The translations under genes were made by a program, and so were the position numbers. Of a stretch of 64,000 nucleotides of DNA, positions 23,331 to 32,692 are shown piece by piece. The notes beneath the pieces were generated by a model. The model ran no database searches. It saw only the letters and a list, made by a program, of their open reading frames with translations, and had not been told where the DNA came from. This stretch comes from Flavobacterium sp. Root186 (GTDB lineage: Bacteria > Bacteroidota > Bacteroidia > Flavobacteriales > Flavobacteriaceae). Each line of letters starts with the position of its first letter. Position 1 is the first letter of the stretch. The stretch is from assembly GCF_001428525.1 (NCBI RefSeq), contig NZ_LMHW01000014.1, forward strand, positions 1 to 64,000, in the 5' to 3' direction.

Positions 23331-24656
23331 CTAAATCAGGCAGATTACAAAGCTTGTTTTATCTTCATCGGTTTGGTAGCTTAGGTAACCGCCGTGTGCT
23401 TCGACAATGTTTTTAGAAAGCGTTAAGCCAATTCCCGCACCGTCTTTTCTGGTGGTGAAAAAAGGAAGAAATATTTTGTCCTGAATTTCCGGATCGATTC
23501 CTTTTCCGTTATCCGAAATTGCAATGAAAAAACGATTATTCTCGTTATAACTCGACAAATACATTTTCTTTTCGATTTTCTCTTTTAAAGCATAAACACT
23601 ATTGGTAATCAAATTAATAATTACCTGTTCCATTTGATTTTTATCAATCATAATCGAACGTGAACTGTGAATGTCATTTATCAATTCAATATTTTCTGCC
23701 TTCAGAATCGGACTCATAATCCGCAGGCAGTCTTCGAATAAAGAATTGATTGGCGTCATTTGTTTCGCTGGCGTTGGCAGCATGGCGAGTTTACGATAAT
23801 TCTCTACAAAAACCTGCAAATGATCACTTCTGTTTATAATAGTCGAAATACTGCTTTTAATGTCGTCAAAATCATCTTCTCCTAAGTTCTCCTGATCTAC
23901 AATATGTAGTAAATTCTGCGAAAGCGCACGAATTGGCGTCAAGGAATTCATTAATTCGTGCGAGATAATTTTCATCAAATTAATCCACGCTTCTTTTTCT
24001 TTTTTCTCAATAACACGCTGAATACTGTCTAATAAAATAATATAATATTCTTTATTATACGTTTGCGTTTTTGAAGTCTGCAGCATAAATGTCTGCAAAT
24101 CCTGTTCTTCTATTTTAATAGAAATTGCCGATTTTAATTCGCTGAAATCCGTTTTTTCAATTTCGACACAAAGTGAAGGCAGATAGTTTTTAAGATATTT
24201 CCAATGACTTACTTTTGGAACTTTAAATAAATGGGAGAAGCAGTCATTCATCAAAAATATATCCCAGTCTTCGCTGCCTTTTTCCAGGATTAAAGCTGCG
24301 GTGTCGATATTATTTAAAAGCGAACGGTAAATCATTTCTTTTGATGTCTGTTCTTGCTGCTGCACTTTTAAATTTTCATATAAAAGATACAGGCTTTTAA
24401 AATTGTCCTTTTTATTCTCTTCGGGAAAATTGGTAGAAAAATCATTCTGAAGAATCGAAAGCAAGGTTCTGTCGTAAAACTGGAGTTCGTTTTTTATATA
24501 AAAATACATTTCGGCTAAGAATATAAAAGCAAAAAAACCAACCAAAAGCGCATTGTAATAGAACATTTTATAGATTAGAAAAACGCAGACGAAAAAGAGA
24601 ATCATAACAAACAAAACTCTTACGAACAAGGCATTATAAAATTTCCAGTTTTTCAT
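23331..24656 (-). CDS. Membrane sensor histidine kinase, NtrB-like
   Basis: A 441-residue sensor kinase. Two membrane helices lie within residues 9-52 with almost no external loop. They are followed by a PAS-like region (about 110-220) and a kinase core: H-box IISHELMNSLTPIRAL with His233, N-box QVIINLITNSVYAL, and G-boxes ISDNGKGI and GAGIGLTLSKNIV. The absence of an external domain suggests it senses a signal in the membrane or cytoplasm. It is the second gene after the NtrC-type regulator on the same strand, a typical cognate pair, divergent from an export operon that it probably controls. Confidence 0.93.
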   Translation of the reverse strand: MKNWKFYNALFVRVLFVMILFFVCVFLIYKMFYYNALLVGFFAFIFLAEMYFYIKNELQFYDRTLLSILQNDFSTNFPEENKKDNFKSLYLLYENLKVQQQEQTSKEMIYRSLLNNIDTAALILEKGSEDWDIFLMNDCFSHLFKVPKVSHWKYLKNYLPSLCVEIEKTDFSELKSAISIKIEEQDLQTFMLQTSKTQTYNKEYYIILLDSIQRVIEKKEKEAWINLMKIISHELMNSLTPIRALSQNLLHIVDQENLGEDDFDDIKSSISTIINRSDHLQVFVENYRKLAMLPTPAKQMTPINSLFEDCLRIMSPILKAENIELINDIHSSRSIMIDKNQMEQVIINLITNSVYALKEKIEKKMYLSSYNENNRFFIAISDNGKGIDPEIQDKIFLPFFTTRKDGAGIGLTLSKNIVEAHGGYLSYQTDEDKTSFVICLI

Positions 24657-24786
24657 TTAAATATTTTTTTTTGCCACAGATTTCACGGATTAAAATGATT
24701 TTTGCTTTGTCTTAAAATTTTAGTTTCTCGCAGATTTAGCAGATAAAAGAAATCTTTACTCTTTACTCTTTACTCTTTACTCTTAA

Positions 24787-26130
24787 TTAATTCTTCAAAT
24801 CGTATTTTTCAATTCTTCTGTATAAAGCGGCTCTTGATAAACCAAGTTCTTCAGCGGTTTTTGAGATATTTCCGTGATGTTTAAAAAGTGCTTTTTCGAT
24901 TGCCGTTTTTTCCATTTCAGATAATGGGTTATCATCGTTTTCCTGAATTTCTTCAAAATCTAAAATATCTAAATCGGTTACAGAAATGGTATTGTTTTCG
25001 GCTAAAATAAGAGCGCGTTCAATTTTGTTTTCCATTTCACGGACATTTCCTTTCCATGGATATTTTTCTAGATACGGCGCGACATTTTCTTCAAAAAGCC
25101 AATTTTCCTGATTGTATTTTTCGGCAATATTTTCTAAAATAAAATTTGCCATCGGAACAATATCATCTTTTCGTTCACGAAGCGAAGGCAGATTTATTTC
25201 CATTGTATTAATTCTGTACAATAAATCTTCTCGAAAAGTTTTACTTTTTACCTCAGCTTTGATATCATTATTGGTTGCCGAAATTATTCTGACATTTAAA
25301 GGTCTTGGTTTGCTTTCGCCTAAACGTGTAACCGTTTTAGTCTGCAAGACATGTAATAATTTTGATTGCAGATGAAGCGGAATATTACCAATTTCATCCA
25401 GAAAAATGGTTCCGTTCTGCGCCATTTCAAATCTTCCGGGCGTGTCGGATTTCGCATCTGTAAAAGCTCCTTTTGCGTATCCAAAAAGTTCACTTTCGAA
25501 TAAATTATCACTTAGAGATCCTAAATCGACATGAATAAAAGGTTCTTTTTTTCTGGCCGAATTTTGATGAATGAACTCCGAAAAAACATATTTTCCGGTT
25601 CCGTTTTCACCTAAAATCAAAACGTTGGCATCCGTTCTGGCGACTTTCTCGGCAATAGAATACGCTTGTTTTATTTTTTGAGAAGTTCCAACAAAATAAC
25701 GTTTTTCTGTTTTTTCAACAACTTGTTTTTTACTGTTTTTTCGGCTTTCGGCTACAGCCTTATCAATAGTTTCCAGCAGTTTTTCGTTATGCCAGGGTTT
25801 TAACACATAATCAAAAGCACCAATTTTTATTCCTTCAACTGCTGTATCAATTTTTCCGAAAGCGGTCATCAAAATAACGATTGTATTTGGCGAAAGTGTT
25901 TTTATTTCCTTCAGCCAATGAATTCCTTCTCGCCCATCTTCAAAACCAATTCGGTAATTCATGTCCAGCAAAACGACATTTATTTCATTTTCATTCAAAA
26001 TTGAAATGATTTTTTTTGGATTGTTGGTCGTAAAAATCGTTTCAAAATGCTTTTTGAGAATCATTTTTGCCGAAAAAAGAATTTCTTCCTGATCGTCAAC
26101 AACTAATATTTGGGCTTGCTTTTTTCTCAT
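24787..26130 (-). CDS. NtrC-family sigma-54-dependent response regulator
   Basis: A 447-residue activator of RNA polymerase carrying sigma-54. It has a receiver domain (LVVDDQEE, phospho-acceptor D56 in LLDMNYR, Lys in YVLKPW). The AAA+ domain has Walker A GENGTGK (Lys180) and an intact GAFTDA loop (221-226) that contacts sigma-54. A Fis-type helix-turn-helix is at the C-terminus (ISKTAEELGLSRAALYRRI). The ATG at 26130 puts the receiver at the usual place; an upstream in-frame ATG at 26181 would add 17 unrelated residues and cover several dyads. It is paired with the kinase downstream and divergent from a MacA/MacB-type operon. Confidence 0.93.
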   Translation of the reverse strand: MRKKQAQILVVDDQEEILFSAKMILKKHFETIFTTNNPKKIISILNENEINVVLLDMNYRIGFEDGREGIHWLKEIKTLSPNTIVILMTAFGKIDTAVEGIKIGAFDYVLKPWHNEKLLETIDKAVAESRKNSKKQVVEKTEKRYFVGTSQKIKQAYSIAEKVARTDANVLILGENGTGKYVFSEFIHQNSARKKEPFIHVDLGSLSDNLFESELFGYAKGAFTDAKSDTPGRFEMAQNGTIFLDEIGNIPLHLQSKLLHVLQTKTVTRLGESKPRPLNVRIISATNNDIKAEVKSKTFREDLLYRINTMEINLPSLRERKDDIVPMANFILENIAEKYNQENWLFEENVAPYLEKYPWKGNVREMENKIERALILAENNTISVTDLDILDFEEIQENDDNPLSEMEKTAIEKALFKHHGNISKTAEELGLSRAALYRRIEKYDLKN

Positions 26131-26164
26131 TTTATATTTTTTTGTCCGATTTTGAACGGTCAAC

Positions 26165-26216
26165 TGTTCATTATCGAACACTCCGTTTTTGAATGTTTTT
26201 TAAAGCTTCTTTAAAA
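26165..26216. promoter_or_regulatory. Two dyads upstream of the export operon: candidate activator sites
   Basis: TGTTC-N6-GAACA (26165-26180) and TTTTAAAG-N3-CTTTAAAA (26198-26216) lie in the 157-bp divergent region, 28-64 bp upstream of the sigma-54-like site. Enhancer sites for NtrC-type proteins are dyads in such positions. No binding data can be inferred. Confidence 0.4.
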
Positions 26217-26243
26217 TCAGGGCTTTGCAAAAAATAAATTTTA

Positions 26244-26259
26244 TGGCACAGTATTTACC
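26244..26259 (+). promoter_or_regulatory. Sigma-54-like promoter of the export operon
   Basis: TGGCACAGTATTTACC resembles the -24/-12 consensus TGGCAC-N5-TTGCW: the GG is perfect, and ten bases on there is AC in place of GC. It lies 28 bp before the ATG at 26288 and beside the gene of a sigma-54 activator, which raises its credibility. Confidence 0.55.
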
Positions 26260-26287
26260 TATTGATTATCAGTAAATTATTTAAAAA

Positions 26288-27532
26288 ATGGACACGATAA
26301 TTCCTCGTAAAAATAGAAAATTTAGATATCTCACAATAGCAATTGGAGTTTTTTTAGTTTTGGCAGCAATTCTCTTTTTTTCTTTTAATTCAAAAAGAAG
26401 TTTAAATGTAAAAGCTGAAGAACTTTCAATCCATAAAGTTGAAAAAGCTTTTTTTGAAGATTTTGTTGTTTTTCAGGCAAAAGTTGAACCATTAAACGTA
26501 ATGCTTGTAAACGTTACAGAAGGAGGTTCTGTAAAAGAAATTTTTGTAGAAAATGGCGCAATGGTTACAAAAGGACAATCGCTGGCACGTTTATACAACC
26601 CAAATACAGAACTCAATTATTTGACTCAGGAAACAGCCATTATCGAGCAGATCAATAATTTGAATACAGGAAAACTGAACATTAGAAATCAAGAACTGAA
26701 TCTAACTAAAGATTATGTTTTAATTGAACACGATTATAATGACGCCAAAAGATTATACGATTTAAATGCAAAATTGTTTGCTAAAGATGTGATCTCAAAA
26801 AATGACTGGAATACTTTTAAGGAAAGTCTTCGTTTTCAGGAAGAACGTAAAAAAACGATTCAGCAAAGTATTCAAAAAGAAAAGCAATCAAACCAATTGC
26901 AGATTTCTCAAATTAACCGTTCGATTCAAACAATGGAAATGAGTCTTGATATTTTAAGAAATAACAAAAAGAACTTTTTGATTACAGCTCCAGAATCTGG
27001 CCGATTGACTTCTTTTGAACCTGTTTTAGGAAAGACATTTCAGGCTGGGGAAAGCATTGGAAAAATTGATTCTAAACGAGGTTACAAATTAGCTGCAGAT
27101 GTTGACGAGTTTTACTTGGAGAAAATTCGCGAAGGTTTAAAAGGCCAGGTTGAATTTAAAGGAAAAACGCTGGAAGTTATTGTTACTAAAGTAATTCCAG
27201 AGGTTAAAAACGGGCATTTTATTGTAGAATTAGCTTTTGTTTCTAAAGAAGAGATTGCTTTACAAGACGGTTTAAGTTTTGGAGTGAAGCTGATTTTATC
27301 TGAGAAAAACAAAATATTGGTTGTACAAAAAGGAAGTTTTAATCAGGAAACTGCAGGAAAATGGATTTTTGTAGTAAAAGGAAATAAAGCCGAAAGAAGA
27401 AATATAAAATTAGGAAGAGAAAATCCTTCGTATTTTGAAGTTTTGGAAGGCTTGAAAGAAGGCCAATCTGTAATAATTTCTTCGTATTCCGATTATAAGG
27501 ATATTGAGGAACTTTCGATTCAGTCGCAGTAA
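26288..27532 (+). CDS. HlyD/MacA-type periplasmic adaptor
   Basis: A 414-residue membrane-fusion protein that links an inner-membrane ABC exporter to an outer-membrane channel. One N-terminal membrane helix (residues 13-34) is followed by a biotinyl-lipoyl-like half (VTEGGSVKEIFVENGAMVTKGQSLARL), a long coiled-coil hairpin (about 120-225), the second lipoyl half (ITAPESGRLTSFEPVLGKTF) and a beta-barrel/C-terminal domain (VVQKGSFNQETAGKWIFVV). It is first in an operon with an ABC ATPase and a permease. It is divergent from the NtrC-type regulator, and a sigma-54-like promoter lies directly upstream. Confidence 0.92.
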   Translation: MDTIIPRKNRKFRYLTIAIGVFLVLAAILFFSFNSKRSLNVKAEELSIHKVEKAFFEDFVVFQAKVEPLNVMLVNVTEGGSVKEIFVENGAMVTKGQSLARLYNPNTELNYLTQETAIIEQINNLNTGKLNIRNQELNLTKDYVLIEHDYNDAKRLYDLNAKLFAKDVISKNDWNTFKESLRFQEERKKTIQQSIQKEKQSNQLQISQINRSIQTMEMSLDILRNNKKNFLITAPESGRLTSFEPVLGKTFQAGESIGKIDSKRGYKLAADVDEFYLEKIREGLKGQVEFKGKTLEVIVTKVIPEVKNGHFIVELAFVSKEEIALQDGLSFGVKLILSEKNKILVVQKGSFNQETAGKWIFVVKGNKAERRNIKLGRENPSYFEVLEGLKEGQSVIISSYSDYKDIEELSIQSQ

Positions 27533-27590
27533 ATTAAGTGGTCAGTGTTCAGGTTTTTAGTGTTCAGTCGCAGTTTAGTAAAAAAAGTCT

Positions 27591-27662
27591 GCCACGAATT
27601 TCACTAATTTGCACTAATTATTATATGCATTACGAAAAATATTCATTCGTGAAATTCGTGGC
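27591..27662. repeat. Inverted word repeat (gccacgaatt family) inside the export operon
   Basis: gccacgaatttcactaattt (27591-27610) with the reverse complement ending in gaaattcgtggc (27662). Tandem atcaatc words follow at about 27683-27705. The spacer between adaptor and ATPase genes has no reading frame of note. Confidence 0.7.
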
Positions 27663-27736
27663 GAAACAAAAAATATAAAAACATCAATCATCAATCATCA
27701 ATCAAAAAACGTAATTAATAACTAATCTTTTAAAAT

Positions 27737-28444
27737 ATGATAACGATACAAAATTTAACCAAAGTATTTAGAACCGAAGAAGTTGAAACTGCTGCTTTAA
27801 GCGGTATTAATGTAGAAATTAAAAAAGGTGATTTTTTAACGATTATGGGGCCTTCTGGCTGCGGAAAATCGACTTTGTTAAATATCATCGGACTTTTAGA
27901 CAGTGCCACTGACGGAAGTTACAAATTATTAGATCAGGAAATGATTAATTTAAAAGAGAAAGGAAGAGCTGCTGTTCGTAAAGAGAACATTGGCTTCATT
28001 TTTCAGAATTTCAACTTAATCGATGAGCTTTCGGTTTATGATAATATCGAATTGCCTTTGCTTTACAATAATGTAAAAGCATCGGATAGAAAACAAAAAA
28101 TAGAAGCTATTGCTGAGAAACTAAATATTTCACATCGATTGAAACATTTTCCACAGCAGCTTTCCGGAGGTCAGCAGCAAAGAGTTGCGGTTGCTAGAGC
28201 TTTGGTTAATGACCCAAAAATTATCCTGGCCGATGAGCCAACAGGAAATCTGGACAGTAAAAATGGTAATGAGGTAATGGAACTTTTAACTGATTTACAT
28301 GCTAAAGGTGCTACAATTTTGATGGTTACCCACTCTGATTATGATGCTTCTTTTTCACAAAGAACAATTCATATGAAAGACGGAGTTATATTCTCTGAAA
28401 AACTAAATCAGAGAAATGTTGATGTTTTTATGGACGCTAAATAA
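27737..28444 (+). CDS. ABC transporter ATP-binding protein, MacB/LolD type
   Basis: A 235-residue cytoplasmic ATPase of the MacB/LolD/FtsE group. Walker A is GPSGCGKST, the Q-loop region is ENIGFIFQNFNLIDEL, the signature is LSGGQQQR, and Walker B is IILADEPTGNLDSKN with the switch His in MVTHSDYD. It energises the FtsX-like permease encoded downstream. The length is typical of a stand-alone ATPase. Substrates of this type of exporter include antimicrobial peptides and lipoproteins; the substrate here is unknown. Confidence 0.94.
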   Translation: MITIQNLTKVFRTEEVETAALSGINVEIKKGDFLTIMGPSGCGKSTLLNIIGLLDSATDGSYKLLDQEMINLKEKGRAAVRKENIGFIFQNFNLIDELSVYDNIELPLLYNNVKASDRKQKIEAIAEKLNISHRLKHFPQQLSGGQQQRVAVARALVNDPKIILADEPTGNLDSKNGNEVMELLTDLHAKGATILMVTHSDYDASFSQRTIHMKDGVIFSEKLNQRNVDVFMDAK

Positions 28445-28452
28445 TCGAAAAA

Positions 28453-28524
28453 ATGATAAAATTTGTTATTACTGCAATCTTAGTTCTGGTGGGATTTGTT
28501 TGCAAAATTTTTACTCTTCTTTAA
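28453..28524 (+). CDS. Possible 23-residue membrane peptide in the export operon
   Basis: MIKFVITAILVLVGFVCKIFTLL, an ATG-initiated frame 8 bp after the ATPase stop codon and 56 bp before the permease. It is almost entirely one hydrophobic helix. Its position, operon-like spacing and A-rich start region are consistent with a small membrane subunit; it could also be chance. Confidence 0.35.
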   Translation: MIKFVITAILVLVGFVCKIFTLL

Positions 28525-28580
28525 AAGGCCAACCAGCCTTTGGACCAAAAAATAACTAACGTAATTATAAAACTTATACC

Positions 28581-31007
28581 ATGATTTTTAACTGGTTTAA
28601 AATATTTGTTTATCATTTAAGGCAAAGCAAATTGTTTTCGTTTTTAAATGTTTTAGGATTAAGTATTGGTGTTGCCGGTGTGATTTTTGCCATTTTATAT
28701 TGGAATAATGAGCACTCTTACAATCAATGGAATCCGGAAAAAGAAAATGTCTATCAGGTTCTAAACAAAATAGGAAAAACCGGAGACACCTGGGCTACGA
28801 GTTCAATCCCGTTTGGACAAACCTGCAAGGCATCGATCCCAGAAATTGAGCAGATTTCCTTTATGCACAATTGGTATAGCGAAGCAGCGATAAAATATCA
28901 GAATAAAAAAGTAATCGATAAAAAGATAACAGTATCTGATAATAACTTTTTTGATTTTTTCCCTTTCCCGATCATAAAAGGTGCTAAAAAAGATATTTTA
29001 AAAGAGAAAAACAGTGTCGCCATTTCTGAGCAACAGGCTGCACTGCTTTTTAATAATGAAGATCCTATCGGAAAATCTATTACCTACAATGATAAGTCCT
29101 ATATCGTAAAATCTGTTTATCGCATTGTGAAACCTTCTTCTGTTGAACCTAACTATGTTTTTGGTGACATTGTACGTGAAAGCGATATTAACAGCTGGGG
29201 GAATTTTAATTATGGTTTGCTGATTAAAATTAAAAAAAATGCTGATCCTGCTTTGGTTTTAAAGAAAATGCATAACGTAAATTATGTAAACAGAACTTTA
29301 AAAGATGCTAAAGAAAGCGGCCAGACGGTTGAACAGTACGTTAAGGAAAATGGAGAAATAGAAGTTATACTTGATCAGCTGAAAACGCTGCATTTACATG
29401 GCACCAAAACTTCGGGATCTGCTACTCCTGAATTAAAAGGAAACTTACAGCTTATTTATATTATGGCTGGTTTATCGATTTTAATTTTGGTTTTATCATT
29501 GGTAAATTATATTAATCTCGCCACAGCTTCTGCCATAAAACGTGCTAAAGAAGTTGGTGTCCGTAAAATTGTTGGTGCTTCAAAAAACCAAATTATTACG
29601 CAGTTTATATTTGAAACGGCAATAATTGTAATGCTGTCAATTTTGTTTGCTTTAGCAATTGTTGAACTTTCTCTTCCGTATTATAATTCTTTTTTAAGAA
29701 AGACTTTGACTATGAATGGCGGTGAATTTTACCTGCAGCTCATTTTGATTTTTGGATTAGTAATCATTTTTGCGGGTATATTCCCTGCCATTTATATCTC
29801 AAATTTCGAAACTTTAAAAGTTTTAAAAGGTAATTTCTCCAGAAGCAAAAGTGGTATCTGGATTCGGAATTCGATGCTTATTTTTCAATTCGGAATTGCA
29901 ACATTTTTTATCATTGGTGCTTTGATTGTAAATTCTCAGGTGGGTTATATGATGAATAAAGATCTTGGTTTTAATGGTAATCAGGTAATCAGAGTTCCGT
30001 TTAATTATAACGATTACAAAAAAAAGGGTGAAAAATATCAAGTAACAAAACAAGAAATTCTAAAAATATCCGGCGTTCAGGAGGTTTCTACTTTTGCCGG
30101 CACATTTGGAAACAGCACTAATTCGAGTTCGGGTTTTACGCACAACGGTGTTTTTGTTCAGCCTCGAAATGTTGAAATGGACTTTGGCTTTCTTGATATG
30201 ATGAAAATTAAAGTGGTTGAAGGTCGTGATTTATCTCCAAAATTTGCCTCAGATACTATTGATAACTGGCTTATAAATGAAACTCTGGCTAAATCATTAG
30301 GACTTAAAAATCCTATAAATACAGTTATAACTTCGGGCTGGGGGAATGAAAAAGGAAATTTAAAGTTTAAGGTTGTAGGGATTGTAAAGGATTTTCATAT
30401 TACAGGATTGCAAAATAAAGTTCCTCCAATGGTTTTTATCAATCTTAAAACCTTGAAATGGAATAATTTTGATAATGTATATATAAAAGTTTCTCCAAAT
30501 AATCTGAGCGAAACATTAGATAAATTAAAAACATATTGGGAGACAAACGTAAATCCTGATTATCCTTTTGATTATGAATTTGTAAACAAAGGATTTGCTA
30601 AAACTTATCAGGAGCAGGTAAAACAAAAAGATTTGTTTTTTATCCTGAATCTGGTTGTAATCACAATTGCAATTTTTGGATTGTTTGCTTTGGCATCATT
30701 TTCGATGGAAAGAAGATTGAAAGAAATAGCGATTAGAAAAACACTTGGCGCAGAAACAGATGTTTTACTGAAAGAGTTATCAAAACAATACATCATTTTC
30801 TGTTTAACAGGATTTGCAATTGGTATTGTTCCGGCTTATATTTTATTGCAAAAATGGCTTGAAGATTTTGCTTTCAGAATTAATGTTTCAGCCGCTCCTT
30901 TTAGTATTGCACTTGTTTCGCTGTTAGTTCTTACTTTGCTGATTGTTTTGGCAAAAGCGTATCAGGTAACCAAAATAGACGTTTTAAAATATTTAAAATA
31001 CGAATAA
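28581..31007 (+). CDS. ABC transporter permease, MacB/FtsX family
   Basis: An 808-residue permease with a duplicated FtsX-like layout. An N-terminal helix (LFSFLNVLGLSIGVAGVIFAI) and a large periplasmic MacB-type domain are followed by a block of three helices (LIYIMAGLSILILVLSLVN onward). A further helix (near residue 430) and a second periplasmic domain follow, then a C-terminal three-helix block (LFFILNLVVITIAIFGLFAL onward). The conserved pattern RAKEVGVRKIVGASKNQI, and its counterpart RLKEIAIRKTLGAETDVL in the second half, marks the coupling helices. It works with the ATPase and adaptor encoded upstream, probably in efflux. Bacteroidetes have many such paralogues, each often controlled by its own two-component pair. 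Confidence 0.92.
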   Translation: MIFNWFKIFVYHLRQSKLFSFLNVLGLSIGVAGVIFAILYWNNEHSYNQWNPEKENVYQVLNKIGKTGDTWATSSIPFGQTCKASIPEIEQISFMHNWYSEAAIKYQNKKVIDKKITVSDNNFFDFFPFPIIKGAKKDILKEKNSVAISEQQAALLFNNEDPIGKSITYNDKSYIVKSVYRIVKPSSVEPNYVFGDIVRESDINSWGNFNYGLLIKIKKNADPALVLKKMHNVNYVNRTLKDAKESGQTVEQYVKENGEIEVILDQLKTLHLHGTKTSGSATPELKGNLQLIYIMAGLSILILVLSLVNYINLATASAIKRAKEVGVRKIVGASKNQIITQFIFETAIIVMLSILFALAIVELSLPYYNSFLRKTLTMNGGEFYLQLILIFGLVIIFAGIFPAIYISNFETLKVLKGNFSRSKSGIWIRNSMLIFQFGIATFFIIGALIVNSQVGYMMNKDLGFNGNQVIRVPFNYNDYKKKGEKYQVTKQEILKISGVQEVSTFAGTFGNSTNSSSGFTHNGVFVQPRNVEMDFGFLDMMKIKVVEGRDLSPKFASDTIDNWLINETLAKSLGLKNPINTVITSGWGNEKGNLKFKVVGIVKDFHITGLQNKVPPMVFINLKTLKWNNFDNVYIKVSPNNLSETLDKLKTYWETNVNPDYPFDYEFVNKGFAKTYQEQVKQKDLFFILNLVVITIAIFGLFALASFSMERRLKEIAIRKTLGAETDVLLKELSKQYIIFCLTGFAIGIVPAYILLQKWLEDFAFRINVSAAPFSIALVSLLVLTLLIVLAKAYQVTKIDVLKYLKYE

Positions 31008-31031
31008 GCTTGTAGACCATTTTTTTAAGAG

Positions 31032-31066
31032 AATCCCCGTCAGATATGAGAATCTTGACGGGGATT
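31032..31066 (+). terminator. Terminator of the export operon
   Basis: An 11-bp stem aatccccgtca/tgacggggatt with a 13-base loop, followed by TGTTTTTTATTTT. It lies 25 bp after the permease stop and just before the convergent L,D-transpeptidase gene, which it may also serve. Confidence 0.85.
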
Positions 31067-31072
31067 TGTTTT

Positions 31073-32692
31073 TTATTTTAAAGCAACAGGGTCAGAATAC
31101 AGCAGTTTATCTAAACGCTGATCCCGATCATAAACATCCGGATAAAATCCAATTTCTCCATCATCGTTTACCCAGGCAGTAAAATATCCTATATAAATTG
31201 GGATTTTATTTTTGAGCATGCAGGTAGTTTCTTTTTCACCGCTCATGGCCTGATTAATTTTATCAACCGGCCACTCAGGATTGTCTTTTAGGATTTCCAG
31301 AGCGAGTTGTTTAGCTTCTTTTACATTAATACATCCGTGACTGAAAATTCGTTTTTCAAATTCAAATAAGCTTTTTGCCGGAGTATCATGCAGGTAAATA
31401 TCATTTGGATTTGGAAACATAAATTTGACTAATCCCAGAGAATTGTCCGGGCCGGGTTTTTGTCTTACATGGCCTCCATTCCATTCCATATTATGATCGG
31501 CGAGATAGTTTTTATCTTCGGCAATTTTAAGTTTTAATTCATTTTGAATAATACTTGTTGGAACATACCAGTACGGACTAAAAACAATTCGGTCGATATT
31601 ACCGCTAAAAATTACCGTTTCTGTCATTCGTGTTCCCACAAAAACATCCGAAACCAAATCATATTTCCCATTCTTTACATATACTAATCGAAACGACGGA
31701 ATATTTACCATTACATATTCATCTGCTTTTGCGAGTTTGGTCGGAATCCATCTGCAGCGTTCCATATTCAGCATAATAGTCCGAATTCGATTTCCAATTG
31801 GTTCGTTCATCTGGTCAATTTGTTCTTTTGTAAAAGTGTAATTCAACTTAAGTCCGTATCGTTTTTTATACTTTAAAGCGGCGTCCATCATTTCCTGATC
31901 ATAATACTGGCTTTTAGAGTCTTCTTTTAAATCACCAACCACAAACAAACGTTCTCTAATTTGCTGGATAACTTTTCCGCTGTCTAAAGGTTTTAAATCT
32001 TTGAAATTTGCTTCATCAATCTCAATTTTTTTCCAAAGACCTTTTTTTTCAATATTTCGATACCGTTGTAAAACATCCTGAAGTTTATAATATTGGCTGA
32101 AAAGAAGATTTTCATCCTTGTTCAATCGACCCGGATCGCCCATTAAAGAATCTAAAATTCGATCATATGAAATTGTTTTGGTTGGAAGATACCAGCCAAT
32201 TTTTTTCAAAGTCTCGGCATCGACTCCAGAATATACATTACTTGCATAAAATACATACATATTAGAAAGCAGAAGCTCTGTGTCTATTTGTGGAAGTTTA
32301 TTTGAAACATTTTCATTAAAAACATCGTCAACCAAATCCATATAAGGCATTTCTGCATTTATACCCTGCTCTTCTAAAAGACCTACCTTATGATATAATA
32401 AAGCACCAAACTCGCTGACATTTTTATCATCATACCAAATCGTATTGTAAGCTTTCTTTTTATAAAGATCTTCTACGTCTTTTTGATATTTCTTCAGTTT
32501 AGGATACTTCGCATAAAAGCTGTTTATTGAAGCGGCATCAATTGTTCCTAAAACAAACTTGTTTTTGAATTCAAAAACGTTTTCAAACTCAGAATTTTCA
32601 TTTTTAATTTTCGATGTATAGCTTGCTGCATTTATAGAAAACATTAAAAAACTACAAGCAATAATTACAGAAAGAGAAGTAAAATTTCGCAT
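31073..32692 (-). CDS. L,D-transpeptidase (YcbB-like)
   Basis: A 539-residue exported enzyme that forms 3-3 cross-links or attaches proteins to peptidoglycan. A signal peptide (about residues 1-22) leads into an N-terminal helical domain and a peptidoglycan-binding-like segment (MMDAALKYKKRYGLK). The YkuD catalytic domain starts near 330 (YVMVNIPSFRLVYVKNGKY). The catalytic motif is IYLHDTPAKSLF followed by IFSHGCINV, with Cys454; the usual Arg after the Cys motif is replaced by Val. This long form resembles E. coli YcbB/LdtD. It is divergent from mrp across a 419-bp gap. Confidence 0.92.
   Translation of the reverse strand: MRNFTSLSVIIACSFLMFSINAASYTSKIKNENSEFENVFEFKNKFVLGTIDAASINSFYAKYPKLKKYQKDVEDLYKKKAYNTIWYDDKNVSEFGALLYHKVGLLEEQGINAEMPYMDLVDDVFNENVSNKLPQIDTELLLSNMYVFYASNVYSGVDAETLKKIGWYLPTKTISYDRILDSLMGDPGRLNKDENLLFSQYYKLQDVLQRYRNIEKKGLWKKIEIDEANFKDLKPLDSGKVIQQIRERLFVVGDLKEDSKSQYYDQEMMDAALKYKKRYGLKLNYTFTKEQIDQMNEPIGNRIRTIMLNMERCRWIPTKLAKADEYVMVNIPSFRLVYVKNGKYDLVSDVFVGTRMTETVIFSGNIDRIVFSPYWYVPTSIIQNELKLKIAEDKNYLADHNMEWNGGHVRQKPGPDNSLGLVKFMFPNPNDIYLHDTPAKSLFEFEKRIFSHGCINVKEAKQLALEILKDNPEWPVDKINQAMSGEKETTCMLKNKIPIYIGYFTAWVNDDGEIGFYPDVYDRDQRLDKLLYSDPVALK

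Noticed and set aside
26131..26181. Upstream ATG for the NtrC-type regulator
   Set aside because: The added 17 residues do not belong to a receiver domain and would overlap dyads that look regulatory.
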